This document shows, piece after piece, positions 27,422 through 36,277 of a stretch of DNA of 64,000 nt. The stretch is from Bacillota bacterium (lineage in GTDB: Bacteria; Bacillota; Clostridia; Lachnospirales; Lachnospiraceae). Numbering within the stretch: position 1 is the stretch's first letter; each line of letters opens with the position of its first letter. A program made the position numbers and the translations under genes. The stretch is from positions 1 to 64,000 of the forward strand of contig JAEZTJ010000083.1 in the NCBI GenBank assembly GCA_023421505.1, written 5' to 3'. The notes beneath the pieces were generated by a model, which saw only the letters and a list, made by a program, of their open reading frames with translations, searched no databases and had not been told where the DNA came from.

Positions 27422-28113
27422 TTGAATACCTCCCTGAACAATGTATCTACAGATTTTCCCTCATTAAAGCGAATATCCTCCACTGATTTATGGAGTGTAA
27501 CCTGACCATCCTTAATAAATATAACTTCATCCAATACCTGTTCAATATCGGTAATGAGATGAGTAGATATTAGTACAGTTGCATTTTCGTTATAATTTGA
27601 AATTATTGTATTGAGGATATAATCACGGGCAGCAGGATCAACACCACCGATTGGTTCATCCAAACAGTATAAATCAGCCTTTCTGCTCATGACCAGGACG
27701 AGCTGTACTTTCTCCTTCGTTCCTTTGGATAGTGTCTTCATACGCTTGCTCGGATCAAGATGAAGGCGGTCCAACATATCATAGGCTTTTTTTTGATCAA
27801 AATCGGTATAAAAATCTTGAAAAAAGCCTATTGTCTCTGAAATTCGCATCCATTCCGGCAGATAGGTTCTTTCCGGCAGATAGGAGACAATTTTTTTCGT
27901 TTCTGTACCGGGTTCCTTGCCGTCAATCAGTAGCTTTCCGCTTGAGGGCACCAATAGTCCATTTATTAATTTTATAAGAGTGGTTTTTCCGCTCCCGTTC
28001 GGGCCTAAGAGTCCGATAATCCGGCCGCGGTCTAAGGTTAGGTCAACATTATTTAAAGCAACAAGATTTGAAAACTTTTTTGTTAAGGTCTTGCATTCAA
28101 GTATTGCATTCAT
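27415..28113 (-). CDS. ABC transporter ATP-binding protein
   Basis: A 232-aa ATPase. Walker A is GPNGSGKTT (about residues 36-44), a signature-like motif LSKGTKEKVQLVL precedes Walker B LYCLDEP, and the H-loop is in STHLITDIEQVLDEV. It overlaps the permease gene. The signature begins LSKGT rather than LSGGQ, as in several YtrB-like ATPases. Confidence 0.93.
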   Translation of the reverse strand: MNAILECKTLTKKFSNLVALNNVDLTLDRGRIIGLLGPNGSGKTTLIKLINGLLVPSSGKLLIDGKEPGTETKKIVSYLPERTYLPEWMRISETIGFFQDFYTDFDQKKAYDMLDRLHLDPSKRMKTLSKGTKEKVQLVLVMSRKADLYCLDEPIGGVDPAARDYILNTIISNYNENATVLISTHLITDIEQVLDEVIFIKDGQVTLHKSVEDIRFNEGKSVDTLFREVFKC

Positions 28114-28142
28114 ATATTCTAACTCCCATCTGCGCTCAACGC

Positions 28143-28511
28143 CTATTTTCCATTTTGTATAACATCAGTTACCAGATTAAGGGTTTCCTGTGGTTCGTAA
28201 CCTAGCTGCTTCATTCGTTCAAGAAAATCCTTTACTAATTCCTTTGCTGATAAACCTTTCAGCTTACTGATCATCACTTCATCTGAGGTAATAAATCTTC
28301 CGCTGGTTCGGTTAGTATAAATCAGTCCGGTACGTTCTAACTCAACCAGTGCCTTCTGCATTGTATTGGGATTTACTGCCGCCTCTGCAGCTAAGTCCCG
28401 TACGGAGGGTAATTTATCACCTGGTTTAAACTTACCGGATATGATTCCTGCCTGAATCTGTTCAATTAACTGAATATAAACCGGTCGTTCAGAATCTATT
28501 TCCCATTTCAT
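28143..28511 (-). CDS. GntR-family regulator, YtrA subfamily
   Basis: A 122-aa regulator, short as expected for the YtrA subfamily. The N-terminal winged helix contains PVYIQLIEQIQAGIISG, PSVRDLAAEAAVNPNTMQ and LERTGLIYTNRTSGRFI. The C-terminal helical part is small, with no ligand domain. It is the first gene of a four-gene minus-strand unit (regulator, ATPase, permease, lipoprotein). The operator-like palindrome at 28538 suggests autorepression. Confidence 0.92.
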   Translation of the reverse strand: MKWEIDSERPVYIQLIEQIQAGIISGKFKPGDKLPSVRDLAAEAAVNPNTMQKALVELERTGLIYTNRTSGRFITSDEVMISKLKGLSAKELVKDFLERMKQLGYEPQETLNLVTDVIQNGK

Positions 28512-28537
28512 TAAATAACTCCTTTCAATTGTACTAC

Positions 28538-28557
28538 TGTATTAAGTGGTTAATACA
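28538..28557. promoter_or_regulatory. Palindromic operator of the GntR/ABC operon
   Basis: TGTATTAA-GTGG-TTAATACA is a perfect 8-bp inverted repeat. It directly follows the -10 box of the minus-strand promoter, covering the expected transcription start. This is where a YtrA-type repressor would block initiation. Confidence 0.7.
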
Positions 28558-28586
28558 ATAATACAATTAAGTATTTCAGTTGTCAA
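28558..28586 (-). promoter_or_regulatory. Sigma-A promoter of the GntR/ABC operon
   Basis: On the minus strand TTGACA (28586-28581) and TATTAT (28563-28558) are exactly 17 nt apart, 47 nt upstream of the gntR start. Confidence 0.8.
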
Positions 28587-28643
28587 TATCATTTTTGATT
28601 TTTTAGCTTTTTTATTAAAATTATTTCGTATATAATAGGTAAT

Positions 28644-28840
28644 AGTGTGAATAGTCTTGCAAAGTACATGCAAGACTTTATAAGAATAGCACAAGACGCT
28701 ATTCTTCAGAATTTATGCCCAAAAAGCATGGGCGTTAGTGTGAATTGTTGAAAAGAACAATTCACACCTAGAAGTTTGTGCCTGCGTAACCAAAGTGTGC
28801 AAGCATACTTGGCACAAACTAATTCAAAGGGTAGCCATGC
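28644..28840 (+). repeat. Structured intergenic repeat, copy B (modules M1-M2)
   Basis: M1 runs from 28644 (AGTGTGAATAGTC...) to 28736 and M2 from 28737 to 28840. M1 here lacks the GCCTCG/CGAGGC hairpin seen in copies A and D, a clean loss of one stem-loop; instead GTCTTGCA pairs with TGCAAGAC. M2 has GTGTGAATTGTT/AACAATTCACAC and AGTTTGTGCC/GGCACAAACT stems. The copy ends about 40 nt before recG, in its leader. Confidence 0.85.
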
Positions 28841-28880
28841 TGCCCAAAATACGCAGGTTTTTGGCAGATTGGAGGTTAGT

Positions 28881-30917
28881 ATGGAAGCAAACGATCCAAT
28901 AAAGGTTATCAAGGGGATTGGCGAAAAGACGGAGAAGCTATTTAGTAAGCTTGGTATATTGACAGTAGAGGATTTACTAGAACACTATCCCAGAGGGTAT
29001 GATGAATTCGAGAGACCTGTACCGATTTCGGCTATCAAGGAAGGAGTAATCCATACAATTGAAGCCTCGCTCGCAGCTTCACCTAAAATAAAGAAGGTAA
29101 GGAATCTTCAGATAACCAGTGTGCAAGTGAAAGATGCCACTTCCTCCATGTATCTTACCTGGTTTAACATGCCGTTTTTGCAGAAAACATTGCGAACCGG
29201 TTCACACTACATATTCCGGGGAAAGGTGATCAGAAAGAACGGCATTCTTGTTATAGAACAGCCAGCCATTTATCAAAGAGAAGACTATTATAAATTACTA
29301 AAGGTACTGCAGCCTATTTATCCATTGACAGAAGGTATAACCAATACAATGATTTCGAAAGCAATGAAACAGGTTATATCCGAACTTTCCTTTGCAAAGG
29401 ACTATATTCCTAAGCAGCTTGTGAAAGAATATACATTGATGGATAGAACGAAGGCCCTTCGAGAAGTACATTTTCCAAAAGATCGGGAAAGTATGATGAA
29501 GGCGAGGCAGCGTCTTGTCTTTGATGAATTTTTCTTATATTCTCTAGCACTTAGAAAATTAAAGGAATTGAAAGCTATAAAATACTCTGACTATCAAATG
29601 AAAAGATGCGAAGAATGTGATGATTTAATCCATATGCTTCCTTATCCTCTTACAGGATCGCAGCTAAGGGTATGGGGAGAAATACAACAGGACTTAAGCA
29701 GTAATTATACGATGAATCGATTGATTCAGGGTGATGTAGGCTGCGGCAAAACAATACTGGCAGTTCTTGCGCTTTTAATGGCAGTGAAAAACGGTTATCA
29801 GACGTGCTTTATGGTACCGACAGAGGTTTTGGCAAAACAGCATTACAAATCCCTAACTGAGCTTCTTGCTAAGTATAATGTAACGACATGCCTGTTAGTC
29901 GGATCTCAGACTGCGAAAGAAAAGAAAGAAGCCTACTCACGCATCAAAAGGCATGAAGTGGATATCATTATAGGAACCCATACATTAATACAGGAAAAAG
30001 TGGAATACGACCAACTGGGGTTAGTTATTACGGATGAACAGCATCGTTTTGGTGTAAAGCAAAGGGAAACGCTGATGAATAAGGGAGGAAGTCCTCACGT
30101 TCTAGTTATGAGTGCCACTCCTATACCAAGAACCTTAGCGATTATTCTGTATGGTGATCTGGATATCTCAATTGTGGACGAGCTTCCGGCGAAGCGTCTG
30201 CCGATTAAAAATTGTGTAGTAGATACTAATTACCGGCCTAATGCATACCGTTTTATTGACGGGCAGAGTGCGAAAGGAAGGCAGGCTTATGTAATATGCC
30301 CTATGGTGGAAGAAAGTGAAGAGGTAGAGGCAGAGAATGTAATCGAATATACAGAGAGACTTAGGGATGCGCTTTCTCTTGATATTACGGTAGAATTTCT
30401 CCATGGCAAAATGAAGCCGAAGGAAAAGAATGAGGTGATGGAACGTTTTGCAGGCGGAGAGATAAAGGTTCTGGTATCCACAACCGTTGTTGAGGTTGGT
30501 GTAAATATTCCTAATGCGACGGTTATGATGGTGGAGAATGCAGAACGGTTTGGTCTGGCGCAGCTCCATCAATTAAGGGGCAGAGTAGGTCGTGGTGAGC
30601 ATCAGTCCTATTGTATCTTTGTATGTGGAAGCAGCAGCCGAGAGGCCTATGATCGTCTTGAGATATTAAATAAATCCAATGATGGGTTTTATATAGCAAG
30701 TGAGGATCTAAAGCTTCGTGGTCCTGGAGATATTTTTGGCATACGTCAGAGCGGTGAACTTAATTTTAAGTTGGGTGATATCTTTACAGATGCGAGTATT
30801 TTAAAGGCTGCAGCAGAAGCAGTTAAGAAATTAAGCGATCGTGAAATAGATTTGATTTTTGGGGCAAATCCGGAGCTGGAAGAGAAAATATTATATAAAA
30901 ATTCTGGCACATTATAA
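28881..30917 (+). CDS. recG: ATP-dependent DNA helicase RecG
   Basis: A 678-aa helicase that remodels stalled replication forks and branched DNA. The N-terminal wedge/OB region (GIGEKTEKLFSKLGI onward) is followed by Walker A GDVGCGKT near residue 284, the DEQH box (ITDEQHRFGV), SATPIPRTLA and the C-terminal QLRGRVGRG. The open frame extends upstream to 28776, but that extension lies in the repeat; the ATG at 28881 has GGAGG at 5 nt. Length is normal for the family. Confidence 0.96.
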   Translation: MEANDPIKVIKGIGEKTEKLFSKLGILTVEDLLEHYPRGYDEFERPVPISAIKEGVIHTIEASLAASPKIKKVRNLQITSVQVKDATSSMYLTWFNMPFLQKTLRTGSHYIFRGKVIRKNGILVIEQPAIYQREDYYKLLKVLQPIYPLTEGITNTMISKAMKQVISELSFAKDYIPKQLVKEYTLMDRTKALREVHFPKDRESMMKARQRLVFDEFFLYSLALRKLKELKAIKYSDYQMKRCEECDDLIHMLPYPLTGSQLRVWGEIQQDLSSNYTMNRLIQGDVGCGKTILAVLALLMAVKNGYQTCFMVPTEVLAKQHYKSLTELLAKYNVTTCLLVGSQTAKEKKEAYSRIKRHEVDIIIGTHTLIQEKVEYDQLGLVITDEQHRFGVKQRETLMNKGGSPHVLVMSATPIPRTLAIILYGDLDISIVDELPAKRLPIKNCVVDTNYRPNAYRFIDGQSAKGRQAYVICPMVEESEEVEAENVIEYTERLRDALSLDITVEFLHGKMKPKEKNEVMERFAGGEIKVLVSTTVVEVGVNIPNATVMMVENAERFGLAQLHQLRGRVGRGEHQSYCIFVCGSSSREAYDRLEILNKSNDGFYIASEDLKLRGPGDIFGIRQSGELNFKLGDIFTDASILKAAAEAVKKLSDREIDLIFGANPELEEKILYKNSGTL

Positions 30918-30994
30918 AAAACATGGTAATATGTGATTTTATCATGTATAATAATAAAAGCAGTTTATTTCATCAATAAAAGAGAAGGTAACCT

Positions 30995-31996
30995 ATGTCA
31001 GCCAATGTCTATATTACAAATAAAAGCAGAACCTCAGACTCAAAATTATCACTGGTTATACCTGTATACCAAGAGGGAAGTCATATCAGAAGTTCAATCA
31101 GTGTTATTGAGAATATTCTAATTAATAATAGCATTCAGTATGAGTTCATTCTGGTGGATGATGGATCAAGGGATAATACCTGGGTGGAAATTAAAAAACT
31201 GGCAGAAGCTAATCCAAACGTCACTTCTTTAAGATTAAGCAGGAATTTTGGGAAGGAATCAGCCTTATGTGCGGGACTCGAATATGCGGATGGTGACATG
31301 GTATTAGTAATGGATGCGGATTTGCAGCATCCACCGGAGATAATTCCTGATATGGTTATAGCCTGGAAAGATGAGGGCTATGACGTAGTGGAAGGCATCA
31401 AAAGCTCAAGAGGAAAAGAAAACCCAATCTATAAGGCTTGTGCAAAATTTTTTTATTATATTATATATAAAACCTCGGAAATTAATCTTGGAAAAGCATC
31501 GGATTATAAGTTGATGGATCGAAAGGTAATAGAAGCCTGGAAGGAGATGCCTGAGCGGGCAACCTTTTTCCGCGGAATGACGGCCTGGCTTGGCTTTGAT
31601 CGAAAGCAGATCTTGTTTGATGTAGCAGAACGAGTAAATGGTAAGACAAAGTGGTCTTTTATCAGACTGGTCCGTCTTGCTATGAATGCAATCACTTCCT
31701 ACACCTCAGTTCCGCTTCACTGTATTACTGTACTTGGTATCATTATGTTTATCGGTGCGATTTTACTTGGTATACAAACCCTGTATATGAAATTCGCAGG
31801 GAAGGCAACCAGTGGTTTTACAACAGTTATCCTGCTGCAGTTGATTATTGGCAGCTCCATAATGATCAGTCTTGGTATGATAGGAATATATTTAACGAAG
31901 ATTTATAAAGAAGTGAAAGCCAGACCAAGATACTTAATATCAAAATGCATCAGAGGCTGTGGAAGTAAGCAAAGAGAGGACAACCTTAATTCATAG
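30995..31996 (+). CDS. Polyprenyl-phosphate glycosyltransferase, GT2 (GtrB/DPM1-like)
   Basis: A 333-aa enzyme expected to move a sugar from a nucleotide sugar to a membrane polyprenyl phosphate. The GT2 domain has LVIPVYQEGSHIRSS, VDDGSRDNTW and the metal-binding MDADLQHPPEI. Two C-terminal membrane helices (about residues 245-310) are typical of GtrB-like proteins. It opens the glycan island and would supply lipid-linked sugar for the GT-C-type proteins encoded next. Confidence 0.92.
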   Translation: MSANVYITNKSRTSDSKLSLVIPVYQEGSHIRSSISVIENILINNSIQYEFILVDDGSRDNTWVEIKKLAEANPNVTSLRLSRNFGKESALCAGLEYADGDMVLVMDADLQHPPEIIPDMVIAWKDEGYDVVEGIKSSRGKENPIYKACAKFFYYIIYKTSEINLGKASDYKLMDRKVIEAWKEMPERATFFRGMTAWLGFDRKQILFDVAERVNGKTKWSFIRLVRLAMNAITSYTSVPLHCITVLGIIMFIGAILLGIQTLYMKFAGKATSGFTTVILLQLIIGSSIMISLGMIGIYLTKIYKEVKARPRYLISKCIRGCGSKQREDNLNS

Positions 31997-32162
31997 GAGT
32001 AATAAGTATTTATATTCTATTGTTTATTAAATATCAGCACCTAATAAGTAGTATAATAATTTATTAGGTAGAGAGGTTTTTACGGTAGCCTCAAAATTGT
32101 CTTGATTTGTGCATTTAATATGTAAAAGCATCATTATATAGGTATAGGAATGGAGATTTAAT

Positions 32163-34223
32163 ATGTTTGGAATTTTGTACATCTTACTTAGCTTTACCGT
32201 TGGTTTCGCAATTTGTACTTATATCTTTCCGGGGTTGAGTAAGATTACTAAGACAGATTATTATAACAGGATAATAGAGGTAAGCCCCTATGTGATACTT
32301 TTGCCTGCCTGGTATATTACAGGAACCTTGGCGATAACCTGGCCTACTTATCTCATAGCTTTATTATTCGGAAATAGGGAAGAGCCATTATTATATGCGA
32401 ATTTAATCGTGATGCCGATTGCATTTATAATTTCTTTCCTTGCTATCTATTACAAAATATTTCGAAATAAGACTGAAATGCTTGTTATGATCTGTAAGAA
32501 TAAGAAGATAATAAGAACAGAGCTTATATTGCTGGCAGCGATTACTGCATTAGCCAGCATCCTTATGTGGACTACATTTTTTATTTCTGGAGACAGGCTG
32601 TATATCGGTGCTTCCGTATTCAGCGATTTTTCTCCGCATATCGGTATGATAAGGTCTTTTTCCCTTGGAAATAATTTTCCTACAGCCTATTCTCATTATG
32701 CAGGTGAAGATATCAGATATCACTTTATGTTTCAGTTTCTGACCGGTAATTTGGAGTATCTAGGCCTAAGACTTGATTATGCATTTAATATACCAAGTAT
32801 TATAAGCTTTATCTTTGCATTTTTGCTGTTATATCTGATGGCTGTTAAAATTACCAGCAAGATAGGAGCAGGAATTCTAGCTTGTCTGTTTTTTGCTTTT
32901 CGTAGTGCAAAAACTTTATTTACGTATCTGGCAAAGCTGCCAGAGGGTACTAATGTTATAAAAGCTTTAGCGGATAATACTAATTTCATCTCTGATACAC
33001 CCAATGAAGATTGGGGTTTATGGAACCTGAATGTGTACTGCAATCAGAGGCATCTGGCTTTTGGTTTGGCAACCATTTTTTTTGTTCTGATCCTGTATTT
33101 ACCAAGGCTCTATGAGATGTTTGAAGGACTGAAAGAACATAAGCTTAAAAAAACAAAGTTCAGATTTAATATTCAGTTCACAGCACTTACTAGAATTTTT
33201 TTTACAAAGGAAGGTTGGCTTTGTAAGGATTACAAAAGTGCAATTGCATTAGGCCTCATACTTGGCGGATTAGGTTTTTTTCACGGGGCAGCAGTTATTT
33301 GCTGTCTGCTCGTGCTATTTATCATGGCGGTAGTATCAACACGCAGGCTTGAATATGTGATTACGGCAGGAATTACTCTGTTGTTGACAACACTTCAGTC
33401 CAGATTATTTATTCATGGCTCAGTCATATCATCGGAATTCTTATTTGGTTTTATTGCAGAGAATAAGACACTGTTTGGAGCTGCTTCCTATCTTGAAAGA
33501 CTGTTAGGAATTCTGCCTTTTGTCGTGTTGGCAGCCTTCTGCTTAGAGAAGGGAGTGGGCAGATATCTGATTATAGCTTTTTCTGCGCCCCTCATATTTG
33601 CTTTTACGGTATCACTAACGATTGATGTAACTGTTAATCATAAATATATTATGATGAGCTGTATTTTACTGGGAATCTATGCCGCAGCACTTCTTATGCG
33701 TATTTTTGAGAAAAGGGATATATTATTACGTTTGGTAGGAATATACCTGCTGGTGGCATTAACTGCTACAGGAATCTATGATTTTTATACTGTTTTGAAT
33801 AAAAACAGACCTGATACGGCAATTGTATTAAGCCTACAGGATCCTCTTACGAAATGGGTGAAGGATAACAGTAATTCGAAGGATGTTTTCCTTACAGCTA
33901 GCTATGCTCTCAATCAAGCAGTACTTGGAGGAGCAATGCTATATGAAGGATGGCCATACTTTCCCTGGTCAGCCGGGTATGACACTGATTATCGTTCAAA
34001 CCAGGTAAAATTAATGTATGAGGCAAATACACCAGAAAAATTAGATGCCTTAGTCAAGAAGAATAGTATCCGGTTTATTATTGTCGATCATGATAATAGA
34101 ACAAGTGATTCCTATACTGTAAATGAAGCCAATATTAAAGCGACATACGAATGTGTTTTTCGCAATGGGAAAGATGAGTGGATAACCTCCATCTATGATA
34201 CAAAAAAAGAGATAGTTAAATAA
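32163..34223 (+). CDS. Large multi-span membrane protein, GT-C-like
   Basis: A 686-aa protein with about twelve or more membrane helices and a soluble C-terminal domain (about residues 560-686). Early external-loop residues VFSDFSPHIGMI resemble the acidic catalytic loop of GT-C glycosyltransferases that use lipid-linked sugars. No precise family is certain. It sits between a GtrB-like enzyme and UDP-galactopyranose mutase, and its overall shape resembles the DUF2298 protein at 36278. Predicted role: surface or secondary glycan assembly. Confidence 0.72.
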   Translation: MFGILYILLSFTVGFAICTYIFPGLSKITKTDYYNRIIEVSPYVILLPAWYITGTLAITWPTYLIALLFGNREEPLLYANLIVMPIAFIISFLAIYYKIFRNKTEMLVMICKNKKIIRTELILLAAITALASILMWTTFFISGDRLYIGASVFSDFSPHIGMIRSFSLGNNFPTAYSHYAGEDIRYHFMFQFLTGNLEYLGLRLDYAFNIPSIISFIFAFLLLYLMAVKITSKIGAGILACLFFAFRSAKTLFTYLAKLPEGTNVIKALADNTNFISDTPNEDWGLWNLNVYCNQRHLAFGLATIFFVLILYLPRLYEMFEGLKEHKLKKTKFRFNIQFTALTRIFFTKEGWLCKDYKSAIALGLILGGLGFFHGAAVICCLLVLFIMAVVSTRRLEYVITAGITLLLTTLQSRLFIHGSVISSEFLFGFIAENKTLFGAASYLERLLGILPFVVLAAFCLEKGVGRYLIIAFSAPLIFAFTVSLTIDVTVNHKYIMMSCILLGIYAAALLMRIFEKRDILLRLVGIYLLVALTATGIYDFYTVLNKNRPDTAIVLSLQDPLTKWVKDNSNSKDVFLTASYALNQAVLGGAMLYEGWPYFPWSAGYDTDYRSNQVKLMYEANTPEKLDALVKKNSIRFIIVDHDNRTSDSYTVNEANIKATYECVFRNGKDEWITSIYDTKKEIVK

Positions 34224-34277
34224 TTATATTATGAAAGAAGTACGCACAACATTAAAAGTATAACAGAATAAGAATAT

Positions 34278-34313
34278 AAGCGAGCCAAATAAGCAGCGCA
34301 GGAATGGGGTAAA
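34278..34313 (+). promoter_or_regulatory. Leader motif shared with 53770-53806
   Basis: The leader of glf contains AAGCGAGCCAAATAAGCAGC followed by GCAGGAATGGGGT, whose GGGGT serves as the ribosome site. The same block with a few changes occurs at 53770-53806. Its function is unknown. Confidence 0.45.
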
Positions 34314-34315
34314 TT

Positions 34316-35410
34316 ATGAATTTTAAATACGTAATAGTCGGTGCAGGACTTGCAGGACTTACTATGGCAGAAAGAATTGCGAATGAATTAAAGGAAAAGG
34401 TATTAGTGATTGAGAAGAGAAATCATATCGGAGGAAATATCTATGATTCCTATAATGATGACGGTATATTAATTCATAATTATGGGCCGCATATATTTCA
34501 TACGAATGACCGTGAGGTATATGAATATCTCTCCGGATTTACAAAGTGGAATGATTTCTGGCACAGGGTTTTAACCTATGTTGATGGTAATCTTGTACCG
34601 ATGCCGATTACTGTGGAGACGATCAATAAGCTTTATAATTTGAAGCTTGATTGTTCCCAGGTAGAGGATTTCTTAAAGAAACAAGCTGTAGAGATTAAGG
34701 AGATTAAAACCAGCAAGGATGTAGCACTAAGTAAAGTTGGCAAGGATATTTACGAGAAAATTTTTGAAACTTATACAAAGAAGCAATGGGGTATTGACCC
34801 AAGTGAGCTGGATACCTCTGTTATATCAAGAATTCCGATCAGATTAAATCGTGATACCAGGTATTTTAATGATAAATATCAAGGAATGCCAACCCATGGA
34901 TATACTAAGATGTGTGAGAGGATGGCTGCCAATAAAAACATAAAGCTAATGCTTAATACAGACTATAGGGAAATAATCGAGGATTTAGATTATGAGATGC
35001 TGATTTACACAGGCGCTACAGATGAGTTTTATAATTACATGCATGGCAAGTTATCCTACCGCAGTATTAATTTTGTATTTGAAACACATGATACAGAAGA
35101 ATATCAGGAAGCACCGGTTGTGAACTTTCCGAATGATTATGACTTTACAAGAATTACAGAGTACAAGAAGCTAACCTGGCAAAAGCATACGAAGACTACG
35201 ATAGGAAAAGAATTTCCCTGTTCGGAGGGGGAACCCTACTATCCTTTTCCTACAAAGGATTGCAAGGAACAGTTTGCATTATATGAGGAAGAGATGAAGA
35301 AAGAAACGAAGGTGGTTTTTTTAGGCCGCCTCGCGGAATACCGTTATTACAATATGGATGCTGTTGTAAGAAGAGCCTTAGATACCTTTGAACAAATAAA
35401 AGTAAAATAA
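34316..35410 (+). CDS. glf: UDP-galactopyranose mutase
   Basis: A 364-aa flavoenzyme that converts UDP-galactopyranose to UDP-galactofuranose. The dinucleotide-binding start is VIVGAGLAGLTMAERIA, followed by EKRNHIGGNIYDSY. The family's catalytic region shows HNYGPHIFHTND, YTKKQWGIDP, RIPIRLNRDTRYF and the C-terminal LGRLAEYRYYNMD. This strongly indicates galactofuranose in the cell-surface glycan. It is flanked by glycosyltransferases in the same direction. Confidence 0.97.
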   Translation: MNFKYVIVGAGLAGLTMAERIANELKEKVLVIEKRNHIGGNIYDSYNDDGILIHNYGPHIFHTNDREVYEYLSGFTKWNDFWHRVLTYVDGNLVPMPITVETINKLYNLKLDCSQVEDFLKKQAVEIKEIKTSKDVALSKVGKDIYEKIFETYTKKQWGIDPSELDTSVISRIPIRLNRDTRYFNDKYQGMPTHGYTKMCERMAANKNIKLMLNTDYREIIEDLDYEMLIYTGATDEFYNYMHGKLSYRSINFVFETHDTEEYQEAPVVNFPNDYDFTRITEYKKLTWQKHTKTTIGKEFPCSEGEPYYPFPTKDCKEQFALYEEEMKKETKVVFLGRLAEYRYYNMDAVVRRALDTFEQIKVK

Positions 35411-35553
35411 TACAGCGGTTTCGCTTAATAAAAAATTTATTATTTTCTAATGAAGAAATTTAAAATTGATGATAGGATAGAGCCTGTGTGATAATAATTA
35501 CTGTATAACTTACAAGTATCTTTCATAGGGGCTTGAAAAGGGAGGTTCAGTAA

Positions 35554-36261
35554 TTGGATAAATTATACATTGTTATTCCTGCTTATAATGAAGAGGCAAA
35601 TATTGGTTCGGTAATTAAAGAATGGTATCCAATTGTAGAGAAGATCGGCAATGGAAGCAGACTTGTAATTATAGATGATGGAAGCAAGGATTCTACCTTT
35701 CGAATTATGCAGGAATATGCAAAGGAATTTAGTGCTTTTGAACCGATTACCAAGCCCAACGGAGGACACGGTGCAACTGTACTATATGGTTATCATTATG
35801 CGATTGATGCTGGAGCGGACTATGTCTTTCAAACTGACTCAGATGGACAGACCTTACCTGAGGAATTTTGGCCTTTTTGGGAACTGAGAAAACAATATGA
35901 TATGGTAATCGGGCACAGACGTGGACGACAGGATGGCTTTTCACGAATAATTGTTACCAAAACACTAAAGCTGGTTCTAAGACTTTGCTTTCATGTCAGC
36001 ATTACCGATGCTAACACACCCTTTCGATTAATGAAGGCTAATCCTCTGAAGGAACATATAAAACTAATTCCAAAGGATTATAATTTGTCAAATGTAGTCT
36101 TATCTGTAATATATGCAAAAAAGAAGCTTGCAGTAAAATATCTGCCTGTTACTTTCAGACCAAGACAGGGTGGAGTAAATTCAATTAATATGAAGAAAAT
36201 AATTCGTATCGGGAAAAAAGCCTGGAGCGATTTTAAGAAGATAAATCAGTATATAAAATAA
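35554..36261 (+). CDS. GT2 family glycosyltransferase
   Basis: A 235-aa soluble GT2 enzyme. VIPAYNEEANIGSVI and IDDGSKDSTF are the nucleotide-binding N-terminus and QTDSDGQTLPEEF is the metal site. It lacks C-terminal membrane helices, unlike the enzyme at 30995. The start is TTG at 35554, 8 nt after GGAGG. It is closely followed (16 nt) by the DUF2298 protein, so the two likely work together. Confidence 0.9.
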   Translation: MDKLYIVIPAYNEEANIGSVIKEWYPIVEKIGNGSRLVIIDDGSKDSTFRIMQEYAKEFSAFEPITKPNGGHGATVLYGYHYAIDAGADYVFQTDSDGQTLPEEFWPFWELRKQYDMVIGHRRGRQDGFSRIIVTKTLKLVLRLCFHVSITDANTPFRLMKANPLKEHIKLIPKDYNLSNVVLSVIYAKKKLAVKYLPVTFRPRQGGVNSINMKKIIRIGKKAWSDFKKINQYIK

Positions 36262-36277
36262 TTTTGGAGAGATTATA

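Noticed and set aside
28776..28880. N-terminal extension of recG
   Set aside because: It is encoded by the repeat and leader; the ATG at 28881 has the proper ribosome site and gives the family N-terminus.
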